A stretch of 19,921 nucleotides of DNA. It comes from Symbiodinium natans (Eukaryota > Sar > Dinophyceae > Suessiales > Symbiodiniaceae). Of the stretch, positions 1 to 8,678 are shown piece by piece. The position numbers and the translations under genes are program-made. The DNA is taken from assembly GCA_905221605.1 (NCBI GenBank), contig CAJNDS010001409.1:1-19921 (forward strand). The letters run 5' to 3'. The notes under the pieces were generated by a model, which was not told where the DNA came from, ran no database searches, and worked only from the letters and a program-made list of their open reading frames with translations. The stretch's first letter is position 1; each line of letters opens with the position of its first letter.

Positions 1-3000
1 GACAGCGGCACACCGGTCTTGACGTTGGTGTCGACAGCTGGGCAATCGTGTAGCTGTTCTCCTGTGTTCAAGACGTGCTCTTCCTTGTAGCGGCGGTTGC
101 TTTCGGCGACTGCTTGGCGAGTGGCGTATAGGTTCACGGCTTTCGGGGCGGGCCGCTTCTTGCTGCCTTTCTTGATCACCATATTCCGCAGCACCTCAAT
201 GTCGGCGTCGGTCTGCTGTCCCACCCGAACGCGTGCCAGCAGAGCGGCCCAGGCTGGGTCGCGTGCGGCCCGCTGGTTTCCTTCTAACTCGCAGAGCTGG
301 AAGAGCAGCCAAAGCCGGCTGGCGAAGGCCGGCAGCCCGCTTGGTGGAGGCAACTGATACAGGTCCCCGGCAAAGATGACGTGCAGTCCTCCGAAGGGCA
401 GGGTTTGCAGATCTCTGGCAAGACGGAGATGCTGATCCAGACGCTCCAACATCCAGGAGGGGATGAAGCTCATCTCGTCAACGAACAGAACGCTGACCTT
501 CGACCAGATGTCTCTGAGAGTGGCTAACTTCTGGCGGTCCGGCAGCGGCATGTCGCAGGCCTTGCCGTGGCTTTGGTTCACTACGGGGAGCAAGCAACAT
601 TGATGGAGGGTGACACCGTTGATGTTGAATGCTGCCACACCCGTGGGCGCCGCTATGATGCATCCTTTCTTGCTTTGCCGCAGGACGTGAGCTGCTGCGC
701 GTACCACCACGGACTTGCCGCTGCCGCCGGGCCCGTGGAGGAGCATGTGCAGACGCTGAGTATTCTGCGTGTCCTTGGTGTTCGGCTGCCTCAGAACTGA
801 CTGGACGATGTGCTCCATGGCTTGGCACTGGCGCGTGGTCTCCGGGCAGGGGTTCTCAACCGTCAACATCTCGAATGATTCTTCGCCTTCCTCGACCGGC
901 GCAAAGGCATTGAGGGCAGCTCCGGTGGGCACAGAGTCCGGGGCCAGGAAGTCGATGTCTCCTCCATACCGCTCCTTCAGTGCCTCCAATATTTGCAAGG
1001 AATCCTTGTAGTTCTCCTCGGCAACCTTGCTGTTGGCCCAGCCGTCCCGCAGGTTTGCCGGATGCATCTTGGCCTTCATGTACATCGTCGCTTGTACGGC
1101 CTGCAGCTTGCGGGCGGCGTCGACGGTCCCATCTAGCTGAGGGAAGCATCTCGACCGAAGGAAGTCTGGGTGGCCGCGCACGTCTCGGGCGATGCGCTGG
1201 AACGCTGCTGCATGGCTTCCTGCATCCTGCTCCAACAGCCAATCTCCAGGTTCCTTCCACACCAGGTGCAGCAGCAACTTGGAGTAGTAGAAAGCTTCGG
1301 CCTCCTCGTCCGGGTTGAAGTTCTGGTAGCCGACGATTGCAGGGCGCCTGCGAGGCTGTGGTTCTTGCACGCCGATGTACTTGAAAGCCGCGCAAAAGTC
1401 CAGGAAGGTGACTTCACTAAACCGACAGGAAACCGGCTCCCTGCCTTCCACTGGCAAGGTCGTCTCATGTTCACCGAAGGTGGTTTGCATTTCCCGGTAC
1501 CAGTGATGAGCAACAGGCAGGTTCCCACCTTGGCGCATCTTCTTGTTGCGGTAGTCAGTGGGCTGCTGCAAGGCCACCTGTTCCTCATGCTTGGGCACCC
1601 ACACTGTCCAGGTGTCTGGAGGCCCCACCTGTACCCAGACGTTGTCCCTGGAGAATTCGATGATCGGGAAGCCCAGCAGAAGGTGGCATGCCTCGAAGGT
1701 CGACGTGGTCCTGCCCTGCAACGCCGCGTGGGCTGCCTTGTAGATCTTCTGATTGTCGAGGCCGGCGCCTGCGCTCTGACTTGTTAGGATGGCAAGGATG
1801 TTTTCCATTCGCCGCTGCGCTTCGCGATCCTCCTCCGACTTGAAAGTGTAGCCCAGTATGTACCGACTGGCGCTGGTGAGCTCGCAGATGACCTGCAGGT
1901 CCATGCTTGCCCTCCACCTTCTCAAGATTCGAATGTTGTACTGTCCCATCATGCTGTCTCCCTTCACTCGTCTCGTCGCAAGGCTGCTCTTCCAGCGGCT
2001 GTTGGCGTACTGCTCCTGCGATGTTCGACGCCGAGTCCGGGGCTCTGCATCATGTGGAAATCCAAATCGACAGGCGCCTTCTGAGTACATGCCGCAATAT
2101 GGCGTGTGGTTGTGCACCACCTCTGCGGACAGCTTTGCGTTCACTTCTCTATCTCTGGGTGGTACGCGGTGGGATTGGCGCCACGTGTTCGGGGACTTGG
2201 TGCAGATGTACTTGTCGCTGAGGTCCTCCGCACACTTGGGGATGAAGTTCTCCATGGCCTCTTCGTCAGACCAGTCTGGAACCGGTGTCTCTGCTGCTTG
2301 TTCGGAGTCTTCGCCGTCGGGCGCCATCTTGTCTGGCTGCTGCGTTGCTTTGGCCCACTCTTCGATCCAAAGCAGGATGTGAGCGTGGGGGTAGCCCCGC
2401 TTTTGCCATTCTATGCGAATGATGTAGTCCAACACTTTGAAAGGAGGCCGTTCCTTGCGCATGCGGCGATGAAGGCCTGCAAAATCCGTGGCGGGTGCCT
2501 GGGCGTCGTCCTCCACGTCCTCGCAGTCGTTCTCCTCGACTCCATCTTGTGGATCAGCATCTTCGTGCAGGTGGACTTTCGGACCGCGCGTGCTGGACAG
2601 CCACCACATCAGCTGAGAGACTTGGTGCATGAATTGTCGCGCTACCACTGCCGGCTGCTGGTTGCACAACTGGTTGGGCGACAACCCATCCCAAGTGAAG
2701 TTCTTGTCATTCTGGTAGCGGAATAGGATCTCCGCAGCGTGCTGCTCCAGTTCTGCCTGAGGGCGGTCGGGATGCAGCCGCAGCAGCCGTGCCGAGATAG
2801 CCGCGAGGAGCAACGCAGGCTGGCGCGCGTGGCAGGACAGTGTCATGAAGAAGTTGGGAGCGCCAAGCTGCTCGTACATGTTGAGCGCCACTCCCTTCTT
2901 GGCGTACAGGTACGGCTGCGTGCCAGGCATGTCCCGCAAGGCAGCATACACCTGACGGCTACCGTTCTCGTAGTCGCTACTGCCGTAGGGCACCCGCTGG

Positions 3001-4817
3001 TTGCCGATCCGGACGTTGATGTTTCCGGAAAGTCGCTTCTTGGTCTGCATCTCCAGCAGCCACATGATGTAGGCCGTGGACGCTTCGAAGCGGGAATCCA
3101 GGCTCAGCAGACGCTTCCGGGCATATTGGGAAAAGCTTCCGTTGTCGTTCTTCCAGCCTCCTGTGCCGGTGGGAAACAAGTGTGGGAAGAATTTTGCATC
3201 CATGCCATCGCTGAGGTCTGCGGATCCTCGCACTTTTCGCAAATCTTGTACGTCGGCTTTTGGGGCCTGGAATTGCTTCGGCACCAGGTATGTCATCTCG
3301 ATCTCTTGGTTTGCTTCTGTTCCCGCAAGTGGGTCTGTTGGCACCGCAGCCGCAGCGGATGTCTTGTTGGCGAGGATGGCAGCCATTCTCGCCAGAGCTC
3401 TGTCCACTGCCGGGCTCCGTTGATAGAGGCAGTGCAGTTCCTTCAAGGCCTGCAAGGCCGCGTGTAGGTGCTCCAAACGCGCTGGTGATGCGGTCATGCC
3501 GTCCACGCCCTCGACCAGCACTGTACCGTCTTCTTCCAAAGTGGCGCCTTCGAGGACGTCGCAGATGAAAGGATCCTGCATGAGCACTGCGTACATGCGA
3601 CCCCACTGCGCGCTCGGGCCGCCTGATGGCAGCTTGTCCAACAAGACCTGCGAGATGCGTGCCATGGCGAGGAGATGCTGCTCGATGGGTTGCAGACTTT
3701 GCAGTGCTTCTGGGATGGGGGCCGGGATTGGCAAAACCACCTTGGTGCGATTCTCGCGGCAATTCCTGCAGAGCAGCTGGCCACTTCCTTTGGCTGTTCT
3801 GCAGTGCCTCCCTGGTGTTAGAGTCTGGCACTTCTGGCACACGCGAGAAAGGCCAAATCTACTCCAGCTCCGCGCAAAAGCCAAGTAATGGGCTTGTGCC
3901 TGCTCCTGGGTCAAGGTGTCCTCGTCTGGAAAAGGGTAGCCCTGCTGCTGAATCTCCGAGGCGATGGGCCTGGGCCCTCGGCCGCCCACTCCCTCCTCTG
4001 CCTTTGCCCGCTCCCTTGCCTCACGCAGCTGTCGGCGCTCTGCTTCTTTGCTGTCTTCTTCCCGCAAAGGTCCACGGCCGCCCGCTTCCTCCTCTGACTT
4101 TGCCCGCGCCCTTGCCTCACGCAGCTGTCGGCGCTCTTCCCTTTTGCCGTCTTCTTCCCGCAAAGGTCCACGGCCGCCCGCTTCCTCCTCTGCCTTTGCC
4201 CGCTCCCTTGCCTCACGCAGCTGTCGGCGCTCTGCTTCTTTGCTGTCTTCTTCCCGCAAAGGTCCACGGCCGCCCGCTTCCTCCTCTGCCTTTGCCCGTG
4301 CCCTTGCCTCACGCAGCTGTCGGCGCTCTTCCCTTTTGCCGTCTTCTTCCCGCAAAGGTCCACGGCCGCCCGCTTCCTCCTCTGCCTTTGCCCGCGCCCT
4401 TGCCTCATGCAGCTGTCGGCGCTCTGCTTCTTTGCTGTCTTCTTCCCGCAAAGGTCCACGGCCGCCCGCTTCCTCCTCTGCCTTTGCCCGCGCCCTTGCC
4501 TCACGCAGCTGTCGGCGCTCTGCTTCTTTGCTGTCTTCTTCACGCAAAGGTCCACGGCCGCCTGCTTCCTCCTCTGCCTTTGCCCGCGCCCTTTCCTCAT
4601 GCAGCTGTCGGCGCTCTGCCTTTCTGCTGTTCTCTTCGCGCAAGGGTCCACGACTGCCCGCTCCCTGCGCTGCCCGTTGTTGCTGCCAAACAATTTTCTC
4701 TGCGCTCTTCTGGGCCAGGCACTCCTCTTTTTCGGCTTGGCGGCACTGCGGATTGCTGCACCATCCCTGTCCTCTGCCGCTCCTTGTCCCGAAGCCGCAC
4801 CGATGACAAGGGGCCAT
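1..4817 (-). CDS. Helitron Rep/helicase protein (RepHel), C-terminal end outside window
   Basis: This encodes the rolling-circle replicase/helicase of a Helitron DNA transposon, which nicks and unwinds DNA in the nucleus. The frame is open for 1605 codons from ATG 4817 to the left edge. The ATG is the first after an in-frame stop at 4917-4919 and has a good context (GCC ATG G). Seen in order: a Cys motif C4-x2-C7-x12-C20-x4-C25; charged 32-residue repeats at about 58-281; a second Cys/His cluster C327-x2-C330, H338, C339, C350-x2-C353; a conserved Helitron N-domain start FPHLFPTGTGGW at 544-555; the HUH motif PHAHILLW with H811 and H813; the two-tyrosine motif Y986-x3-Y990-x2-K993; Pif1-like helicase Walker A GPGGSGKS at 1362-1369, motif Ia APTGVAAFNINGVTLHQ at 1390-1406, Walker B VLFVDE ending at E1448, and GDLYQLPP at 1484-1491. 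Later helicase motifs and the stop lie outside. No frameshift or intron was found at the points I checked. The transposon termini (5'-TC, 3' hairpin and CTRR) are not identified. Confidence 0.9.
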   Translation of the reverse strand, partial: MAPCHRCGFGTRSGRGQGWCSNPQCRQAEKEECLAQKSAEKIVWQQQRAAQGAGSRGPLREENSRKAERRQLHEERARAKAEEEAGGRGPLREEDSKEAERRQLREARARAKAEEEAGGRGPLREEDSKEAERRQLHEARARAKAEEEAGGRGPLREEDGKREERRQLREARARAKAEEEAGGRGPLREEDSKEAERRQLREARERAKAEEEAGGRGPLREEDGKREERRQLREARARAKSEEEAGGRGPLREEDSKEAERRQLREARERAKAEEGVGGRGPRPIASEIQQQGYPFPDEDTLTQEQAQAHYLAFARSWSRFGLSRVCQKCQTLTPGRHCRTAKGSGQLLCRNCRENRTKVVLPIPAPIPEALQSLQPIEQHLLAMARISQVLLDKLPSGGPSAQWGRMYAVLMQDPFICDVLEGATLEEDGTVLVEGVDGMTASPARLEHLHAALQALKELHCLYQRSPAVDRALARMAAILANKTSAAAAVPTDPLAGTEANQEIEMTYLVPKQFQAPKADVQDLRKVRGSADLSDGMDAKFFPHLFPTGTGGWKNDNGSFSQYARKRLLSLDSRFEASTAYIMWLLEMQTKKRLSGNINVRIGNQRVPYGSSDYENGSRQVYAALRDMPGTQPYLYAKKGVALNMYEQLGAPNFFMTLSCHARQPALLLAAISARLLRLHPDRPQAELEQHAAEILFRYQNDKNFTWDGLSPNQLCNQQPAVVARQFMHQVSQLMWWLSSTRGPKVHLHEDADPQDGVEENDCEDVEDDAQAPATDFAGLHRRMRKERPPFKVLDYIIRIEWQKRGYPHAHILLWIEEWAKATQQPDKMAPDGEDSEQAAETPVPDWSDEEAMENFIPKCAEDLSDKYICTKSPNTWRQSHRVPPRDREVNAKLSAEVVHNHTPYCGMYSEGACRFGFPHDAEPRTRRRTSQEQYANSRWKSSLATRRVKGDSMMGQYNIRILRRWRASMDLQVICELTSASRYILGYTFKSEEDREAQRRMENILAILTSQSAGAGLDNQKIYKAAHAALQGRTTSTFEACHLLLGFPIIEFSRDNVWVQVGPPDTWTVWVPKHEEQVALQQPTDYRNKKMRQGGNLPVAHHWYREMQTTFGEHETTLPVEGREPVSCRFSEVTFLDFCAAFKYIGVQEPQPRRRPAIVGYQNFNPDEEAEAFYYSKLLLHLVWKEPGDWLLEQDAGSHAAAFQRIARDVRGHPDFLRSRCFPQLDGTVDAARKLQAVQATMYMKAKMHPANLRDGWANSKVAEENYKDSLQILEALKERYGGDIDFLAPDSVPTGAALNAFAPVEEGEESFEMLTVENPCPETTRQCQAMEHIVQSVLRQPNTKDTQNTQRLHMLLHGPGGSGKSVVVRAAAHVLRQSKKGCIIAAPTGVAAFNINGVTLHQCCLLPVVNQSHGKACDMPLPDRQKLATLRDIWSKVSVLFVDEMSFIPSWMLERLDQHLRLARDLQTLPFGGLHVIFAGDLYQLPPPSGLPAFASRLWLLFQLCELEGNQRAARDPAWAALLARVRVGQQTDADIEVLRNMVIKKGSKKRPAPKAVNLYATRQAVAESNRRYKEEHVLNTGEQLHDCPAVDTNVKTGVPL
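3975..4690 (-). repeat. In-frame 96 bp tandem repeat coding a 32-residue charged repeat
   Basis: The anchor around TCCACGGCCG recurs at exactly 96 bp steps (4071, 4167, 4263, 4359, 4455, 4551, 4647). A diverged first unit starts at about 3975, and the last one decays after 4647. In the Rep frame each unit reads GGRGPLREED, then SKEAERRQLREAR, then ARAKAEEEA. This is rich in Glu, Arg, Lys and Ala and is expected to form helix or coiled coil. Two versions occur, SKEAERR and GKREERR, in the order S,G,S,G,S,S from left to right. Because 96 is a multiple of three and the repeat lacks stops, several other frames are open here by accident. Confidence 0.9.
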
Positions 4818-5024
4818 GGCAACGAATCCTGAATCCTCAGATTTTGCACCTAGGGGCTGTATCCGAAACACTGCAGCAGGCTCAGTGAAGCAACTTGAGA
4901 AGCCATGCTCGAGCACTTACAAAGCTGTCCTGCCTTTGCTCGCTGCTCAGTTTCTTTCTCGTGGCACACACTGGAGCTCTGCAGGCTTGTCTTGCTGAGA
5001 CATAACGTACTCACATGGGCAGCT
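4818..5024 (-). other. Leader region of the Helitron gene, with splice-donor-like sites
   Basis: This is the stretch between the putative upstream exon and the RepHel ATG. On the minus strand it holds two donor-like sites, CATGTGAGTACG near 5013 and TTTGTAAGTGCTC near 4922, so it may contain a 5' UTR intron or alternative splicing. The RepHel frame is closed by TAA at 4917-4919. I see no TATA-like box or other convincing promoter element. Confidence 0.3.
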
Positions 5025-5660
5025 CTACGGGCCTGTGGCTTTCTCTGAGATGTAGACAACTTGCACGTGCACGACGTCGTTGCTCAAGCTGTGACCCAAC
5101 AGTTCACGCCAGCTCCAGGTGTCTGTGATCACGCCCCCGCCCAAGACCAGCTTCGTGGTGTCGAGGGGGATGGGTCCTGCAGGACCGCTGTCCAAATCGT
5201 GAAGCAAGACTTCCCTGGCGCTGCGATATTGCAGCGTTTCCGCCGGGATAGGCTTCTTAATTTCTTGTCGTCTGAGACGTAGTTGGCGCAGGGAGAGACG
5301 GCGATCTGGGCTGTTTCCTTCGTGCAAAGTGTGCAGCCAGGCTTCCCGGAAAGACTCGCACGGTTCGACATGGCAGAGTGGATAAGGCTTCGAGGTGTGG
5401 ATTTCGCTACCTTGCATGTTCAGGTACTTCACCGTCATGTTGGCGAGACGCTGGCGGTATTCATTCTGGATTTCCATTTCTTTGCTCCACTGTACTCTCT
5501 CACGCGCATCTTCCTCGGCTTCGCGCTGCATCTCACTGTCGACCCAGTCCCAGTCGTCGAACCCGTCCTCGAAGTCCGCCTGTTCGGAGTCGCGAATCGA
5601 GTGGTCTCTGCTCTCCAAGTCCTCGCACGTGTCTTCGAGCATGCTGTCGCACCAGTCGAC
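5025..5660 (-). CDS. Hypothetical acidic protein, probable terminal exon
   Basis: I do not recognise this protein. The frame is open from 5732 down to TAG at 5025-5027. The first part reads as intron: on the minus strand a pyrimidine-rich CTGTCTTGTTTCTCAG ends at 5661, so the coding part probably starts at 5660 (VDWCDSMLED). Visible parts are an acidic stretch with DFEDGFDDWDWVDSEMQ, a charged helical segment (REAEEDARERVQWSKEME), and a C-terminal end TKLVLGGGVITDTWSWRELL followed by VVHVQVVYI. That end is reminiscent of the last strands of a ubiquitin-like fold, but this is only a resemblance. The amino acid composition looks more like real protein than the competing frames. It lies upstream of RepHel on the same strand and in the same phase, so it could be an earlier exon of that gene or an unrelated host exon. 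Confidence 0.4.
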   Translation of the reverse strand, partial: VDWCDSMLEDTCEDLESRDHSIRDSEQADFEDGFDDWDWVDSEMQREAEEDARERVQWSKEMEIQNEYRQRLANMTVKYLNMQGSEIHTSKPYPLCHVEPCESFREAWLHTLHEGNSPDRRLSLRQLRLRRQEIKKPIPAETLQYRSAREVLLHDLDSGPAGPIPLDTTKLVLGGGVITDTWSWRELLGHSLSNDVVHVQVVYISEKATGP

Positions 5661-5805
5661 CTGAGAAACAAGACAGCGGCCATGTTCCAAAAACGAAACG
5701 AACAGCTGCGACGATTGAGATTTGTACCCCAATGGTTGCCTGGCCGCAGCGGGACACGGATGAAGACTTTAAAACGATTCGAATTGAGCCCAAGCGCGCT
5801 GCACA
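5655..5805 (-). repeat. Upstream segment, copy 1 of a diverged pair
   Basis: On the minus strand this segment begins with GCGCTTGGGCTCAAT, continues with TTTTAAAGTCTTCATCC, and ends with CTTGTTTCTCAG followed by GTCGACTGGTGCGA. The same order of blocks is found at 6372-6500. The middle parts have diverged, while the two ends are conserved. Confidence 0.55.
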
Positions 5806-5938
5806 AGCAACAAAAAGCACGGGAAGGCTCGGCCGTCCCTACCTTCTCACAAGCTCAAGAAAGAGGTGCAACATGGCTCAACAATGCACAGAAGAAGCGA
5901 GTAGCCCATGACCGGCCGTTTCTGTGGAATTTTGAGAG

Positions 5939-6415
5939 TCAGAGCGAATGAAGATTGGCGTGAAACAGATGTTCTGCCAGCGACTGCTTGTGCCGTAGCC
6001 TGCATCGCGGCAGCTTTTCTAAGAGAAGAAACGGTCCGGCCACTGGCTGCTCTTCTGGCTGCCATCGTCCGTTGATCAGGATTGCCAGATGCGTCTGCCG
6101 CGACAGTGCTTCGTGACTATGGGCTTCAGATCCCATGGCTGAGATGACGTCGCCGACCGTGACGTTCTGAAGGGCCTAGAAGCTCACAGGTCGAAACAGC
6201 ATGGCAATACGGTATTTGTGGGCTTCCGGTTCATTCAGCCCAGCAGCTGTCCAGCGCACAGAGCCTGCGACGTGGCCGGCCATGGTCCGCAAATTTGCGA
6301 TCGGGCCACCGTCCCACTTCAGCTCGCAGTTCAGGCCCCCCAACAGCCGCAGCGGTTGGCCATTGCAACTCGCATCAGTTGAGCTGAGAAACAAGGGATG
6401 CGAAAATGCTCTCAA
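5939..6415 (-). pseudogene. Unidentified reading frame interrupted by one TAG
   Basis: I do not recognise the product. A single minus-strand frame runs from about 6455 to TGA at 5939-5941 and is broken only by TAG at 6176-6178. The upstream part includes GPIANLRTMAGHVAGSVRWT and EPEAHKYRIAMLFRP. The downstream part includes ALQNVTVGDVISAMGS, HLAILINGRWQPEEQPVAGP and LLLEKLPRCRLRHKQSLAEH. Composition on both sides of the TAG looks coding. A donor-like GTGAGC sits just before the TAG (CGACCTGTGAGC), so the two halves could instead be separate exons, but no acceptor at a reasonable distance is obvious. An acceptor-like TTGTTTCTCAG ends at 6384, which suggests that the coding part starts at 6383. 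It could be a decayed transposon or host gene. Confidence 0.35.
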
Positions 6416-6500
6416 GACCTTTTGCGGTGACAGAGGCTTGCGCCCGAAATGGCTGTGGATGAAGACTTAAGGCTGTTCATATTGAGCCAAAGCGCACGGT
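6372..6500 (-). repeat. Upstream segment, copy 2 of a diverged pair; possible relict spliced leader
   Basis: The minus strand reads CCGTGCGCTTTGGCTCAAT, then CTTAAGTCTTCATCC, and ends with CCTTGTTTCTCAG followed by CTCAACTGATGCGAG. The block order matches 5655-5805. The first block shares TTTGGCTCAA and a preceding CCGT with the dinoflagellate 22 nt spliced leader, with two gaps. Confidence 0.5.
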
Positions 6501-6517
6501 GTGAGCGGTAAACGCTG

Positions 6518-6659
6518 GCCCCTATTCAGGTTGAGGCAAGCAAACAGGAATTGCTGGTGTCAGGACTTTGTGTTGACTGAAGCGACTCGGCTGCACCCCA
6601 TTCTGGTTGAGCATAAGCACCTGGCACATGGCCCCCATTCAGGTTGAGGACAAGCAAAC
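6518..6659 (+). repeat. Three short direct repeats around ATTCAGGTTGAGG
   Basis: Copies lie at about 6518-6545, 6595-6620 and 6630-6659. Each has CCCC, then ATTCAGGTTGAG or ATTCTGGTTGAG, then CAAGCA or ATAAGCA. They fill the gap between the upstream coding-like region and satellite A. No gene is visible here. Confidence 0.5.
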
Positions 6660-6663
6660 GTGG

Positions 6664-8678
6664 TTCTCCTTCATAAAATGCACCAGCGTAAGGGTTTCCA
6701 GCTCTTGGAAGGCCTTGCCAGGTAGTTCTCTTTCATAGAATGCACCAGGATAAGGATTTCCAGCTCTTGGAAGGCCTTGCCAGGTAGTTCTCCTTCATAA
6801 ATGCACCAGGATAAGGATTTCCAGCTCTTGGAAGGCCTTGCCAGGTAGTTCTCCTTCATAAAATGCACCAGAATAAGGATTTCCAGTTCTTGGAAGGCCT
6901 TGCCAGGTAGTTCTCCTTCATAAAATGCACCAGGATAAGGATTTCCAGCTCTTGGAAGGCCTTGCCTTTTCCAGCTCGCGGAAGGCCTTTCCAGGTAGCT
7001 CTTTCATAAAATGCACCAGGATAAGGATTTCCAGCTCGCGGAAGGCCTTTCCAGGTAGTTCTCCTTCATAAAATGCACCGGATAAGGATTTCCAGGTCGC
7101 GGAAGGCCTTTCCAGGTAGTTCTCCTTCATAAAATGCACCAGGATAAGGATTTCCAGCTCTTGGAAGGCCTTTCCAGGTAGTTCTCCTTCATAAAATGCA
7201 CCGGATAAGGATTTCCAGCTCGCGGAAGGCTTTTCCAGGTAGTTCTCCTTCATAAAATGCACCAGGATAAGCATTTCCAGCTCGCGGAAGGCCTTTCCAA
7301 GTAGTTCTTCTTCAGAAAAAAGCACCAGGATAAGGATTTCCAGCTCGCGGAAAGCCTTTCCAGGTAGTTCTCCTTCATAAAATGCACCAGGATAAGGATT
7401 TCCAGCTCGCGGAAGGCATTTCCAGGTAGTTCTCTTTCATAAAATGCACCAGGATAACGATTTCCAGCTCGCAGAAGGCCTTTCCAGGTAGTTCTCCTTC
7501 ATAAAATGCACCAGGATAAGGATTTCCAGCTTGCGGAAGGCCTTTCCAGGTAGTTCTCCTTCATAAAATGCACCAGGATAAGGATTTCCCTTTCCAGGTA
7601 GTTATCCTTCATAAAATGCACCAGGATAAGGATTTCCAGCTCTTGGAAGGCCTTTCCAGGTAGTTCTCCTTCATAAAATGCACCAGGATAAGCATTTCCA
7701 GCTCGCGGAAGGCCTTTCCAAGTAGTTCTTCTTCAGAAAAAAGCACCAGGATAAGGATTTCCAGCTCGCGGAAAGCCTTTCCAGGTAGTTCTCCTTCATA
7801 AAATGCACCAGGATAAGGATTTCCAGCTCGCGGAAGGCATTTCCAGGTAGTTCTCTTTCATAAAATGCACCAGGATAAGGATTTCCAGCTCGCAGAAGGC
7901 CTTACCAGGTGGTTCTCCTTCATAAAATGCACCAGGATAAGGATTTCCAGCTCGCGGAAGGCCTTTCCAGGTAGTTCTCCTTCATAAAATGCACCAGGAT
8001 AAGAGCCTTTCCAGGTAGTTCTCCTTCATAAAATGCACCAGGATAAGGATTTCCAGCTCTTGGAAGGCCTTGCCAGTTAGTTCTCCTTCATAAAATGCAC
8101 CAGAATAAGGATTTCCAGTTCTTGGAAGGCCTTGCCAGGTCGTTCTCCTTCATAAAATGCACCAGGATAAGGATTTCCAGCTCTTGGAAGGCCTTGCCAG
8201 GTTGTTCTCCTTCATAAAATGCACCAGGATAAGGATTTCCAGCTCTTGGAAGGCCTTTCCAGGTAGTTCTCCTTCATAAAATGCACCAGGATAAGGGTTT
8301 CCAGCTCTTGCAAGGCCTTGCCAGGTAGTTCTCCTTCATAAAATGCACCAGGATAAGGATTTCCAGCTCTTGGACGAGGTAGTTCTCCTTCATAAAATGC
8401 ACCAGGATAAGGATTTCCAGCTCTTGGAAGGCCTTGCCAGGTAGTTCTCCTTCATAAAATGCACCAGGATAAGGATTTCCAGCTCTTGGAAGGCTGCCAG
8501 GTAGTTCTCCTTCATAAAATGCACCAGGATAAGGATTTCCAGCTCTTGGAAGGCCTTGCCAGGTAGTTCTCCTTCATAAAATGCACCAGGATAAGGATTT
8601 CCAGCTCTTGGAAGGCCTTGCCAGGTAGTTCTCCTTCATAAAATGCACCAGGATAAGGATTTCCAGCTCTTGGAAGCA
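6664..8678 (+). repeat. Satellite A, 62 bp tandem repeat, about 32 copies
   Basis: The monomer starts GGATAAGGATTTCCAGCT, continues with GGAAGGCCTTGCCAGG and ends with TTCTCCTTCATAAAATGCAC, 62 bp in all. Two subtypes exist: CTCTTGG with CCTTGCC (roughly 6664-6960 and 8030-8678) and CTCGCGG with CCTTTCC (roughly 6970-8000). Truncated units occur, for example near 6965, 7590, 8004 and 8375. The open frames on the minus strand are by-products: 62 is not a multiple of three and one of the three phases carries a stop. Confidence 0.95.
7268..7880 (+). repeat. Higher-order repeat inside satellite A, period about 421 bp
   Basis: A run of marked monomers recurs with a shift of about 421 bp (7271 and 7692). 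The markers are GCATTTCCAGCTCGCGG, AAGTAGTTCTTCTTCAG with AAAAAAGCACC, a GGAAAGCC variant and a GGAAGGCATTTCC variant, all in the same order. This is a block duplication of several monomers, as expected from unequal exchange. Confidence 0.8.

Noticed and set aside
1-2726. Plus-strand frames of 170-240 codons across the left part
   Set aside because: They are antisense shadows of the Helitron frame caused by high GC content, with no recognisable motifs.
3911-4849. 312-codon minus-strand frame with repeats of AAVDLCGKKTAKKQSADSC type
   Set aside because: It is another phase of the same coding repeat. The RepHel frame runs straight through this region with Cys motifs on either side.
3626-4888. 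420-codon plus-strand open frame with repeats of LPPLPLPAPLPHAAVGALL type
   Set aside because: It lies antisense to the Helitron coding repeat. The 96 bp period is a multiple of three, so extra frames stay open by accident. The minus-strand frame carries recognisable domains on both sides.
6671-7325. Minus-strand frames in satellite A (KENYLARPSKSWK type repeats)
   Set aside because: The 62 bp period changes phase each unit and one phase has a stop. There is no start, no flanking coding signal and no non-repeat domain.
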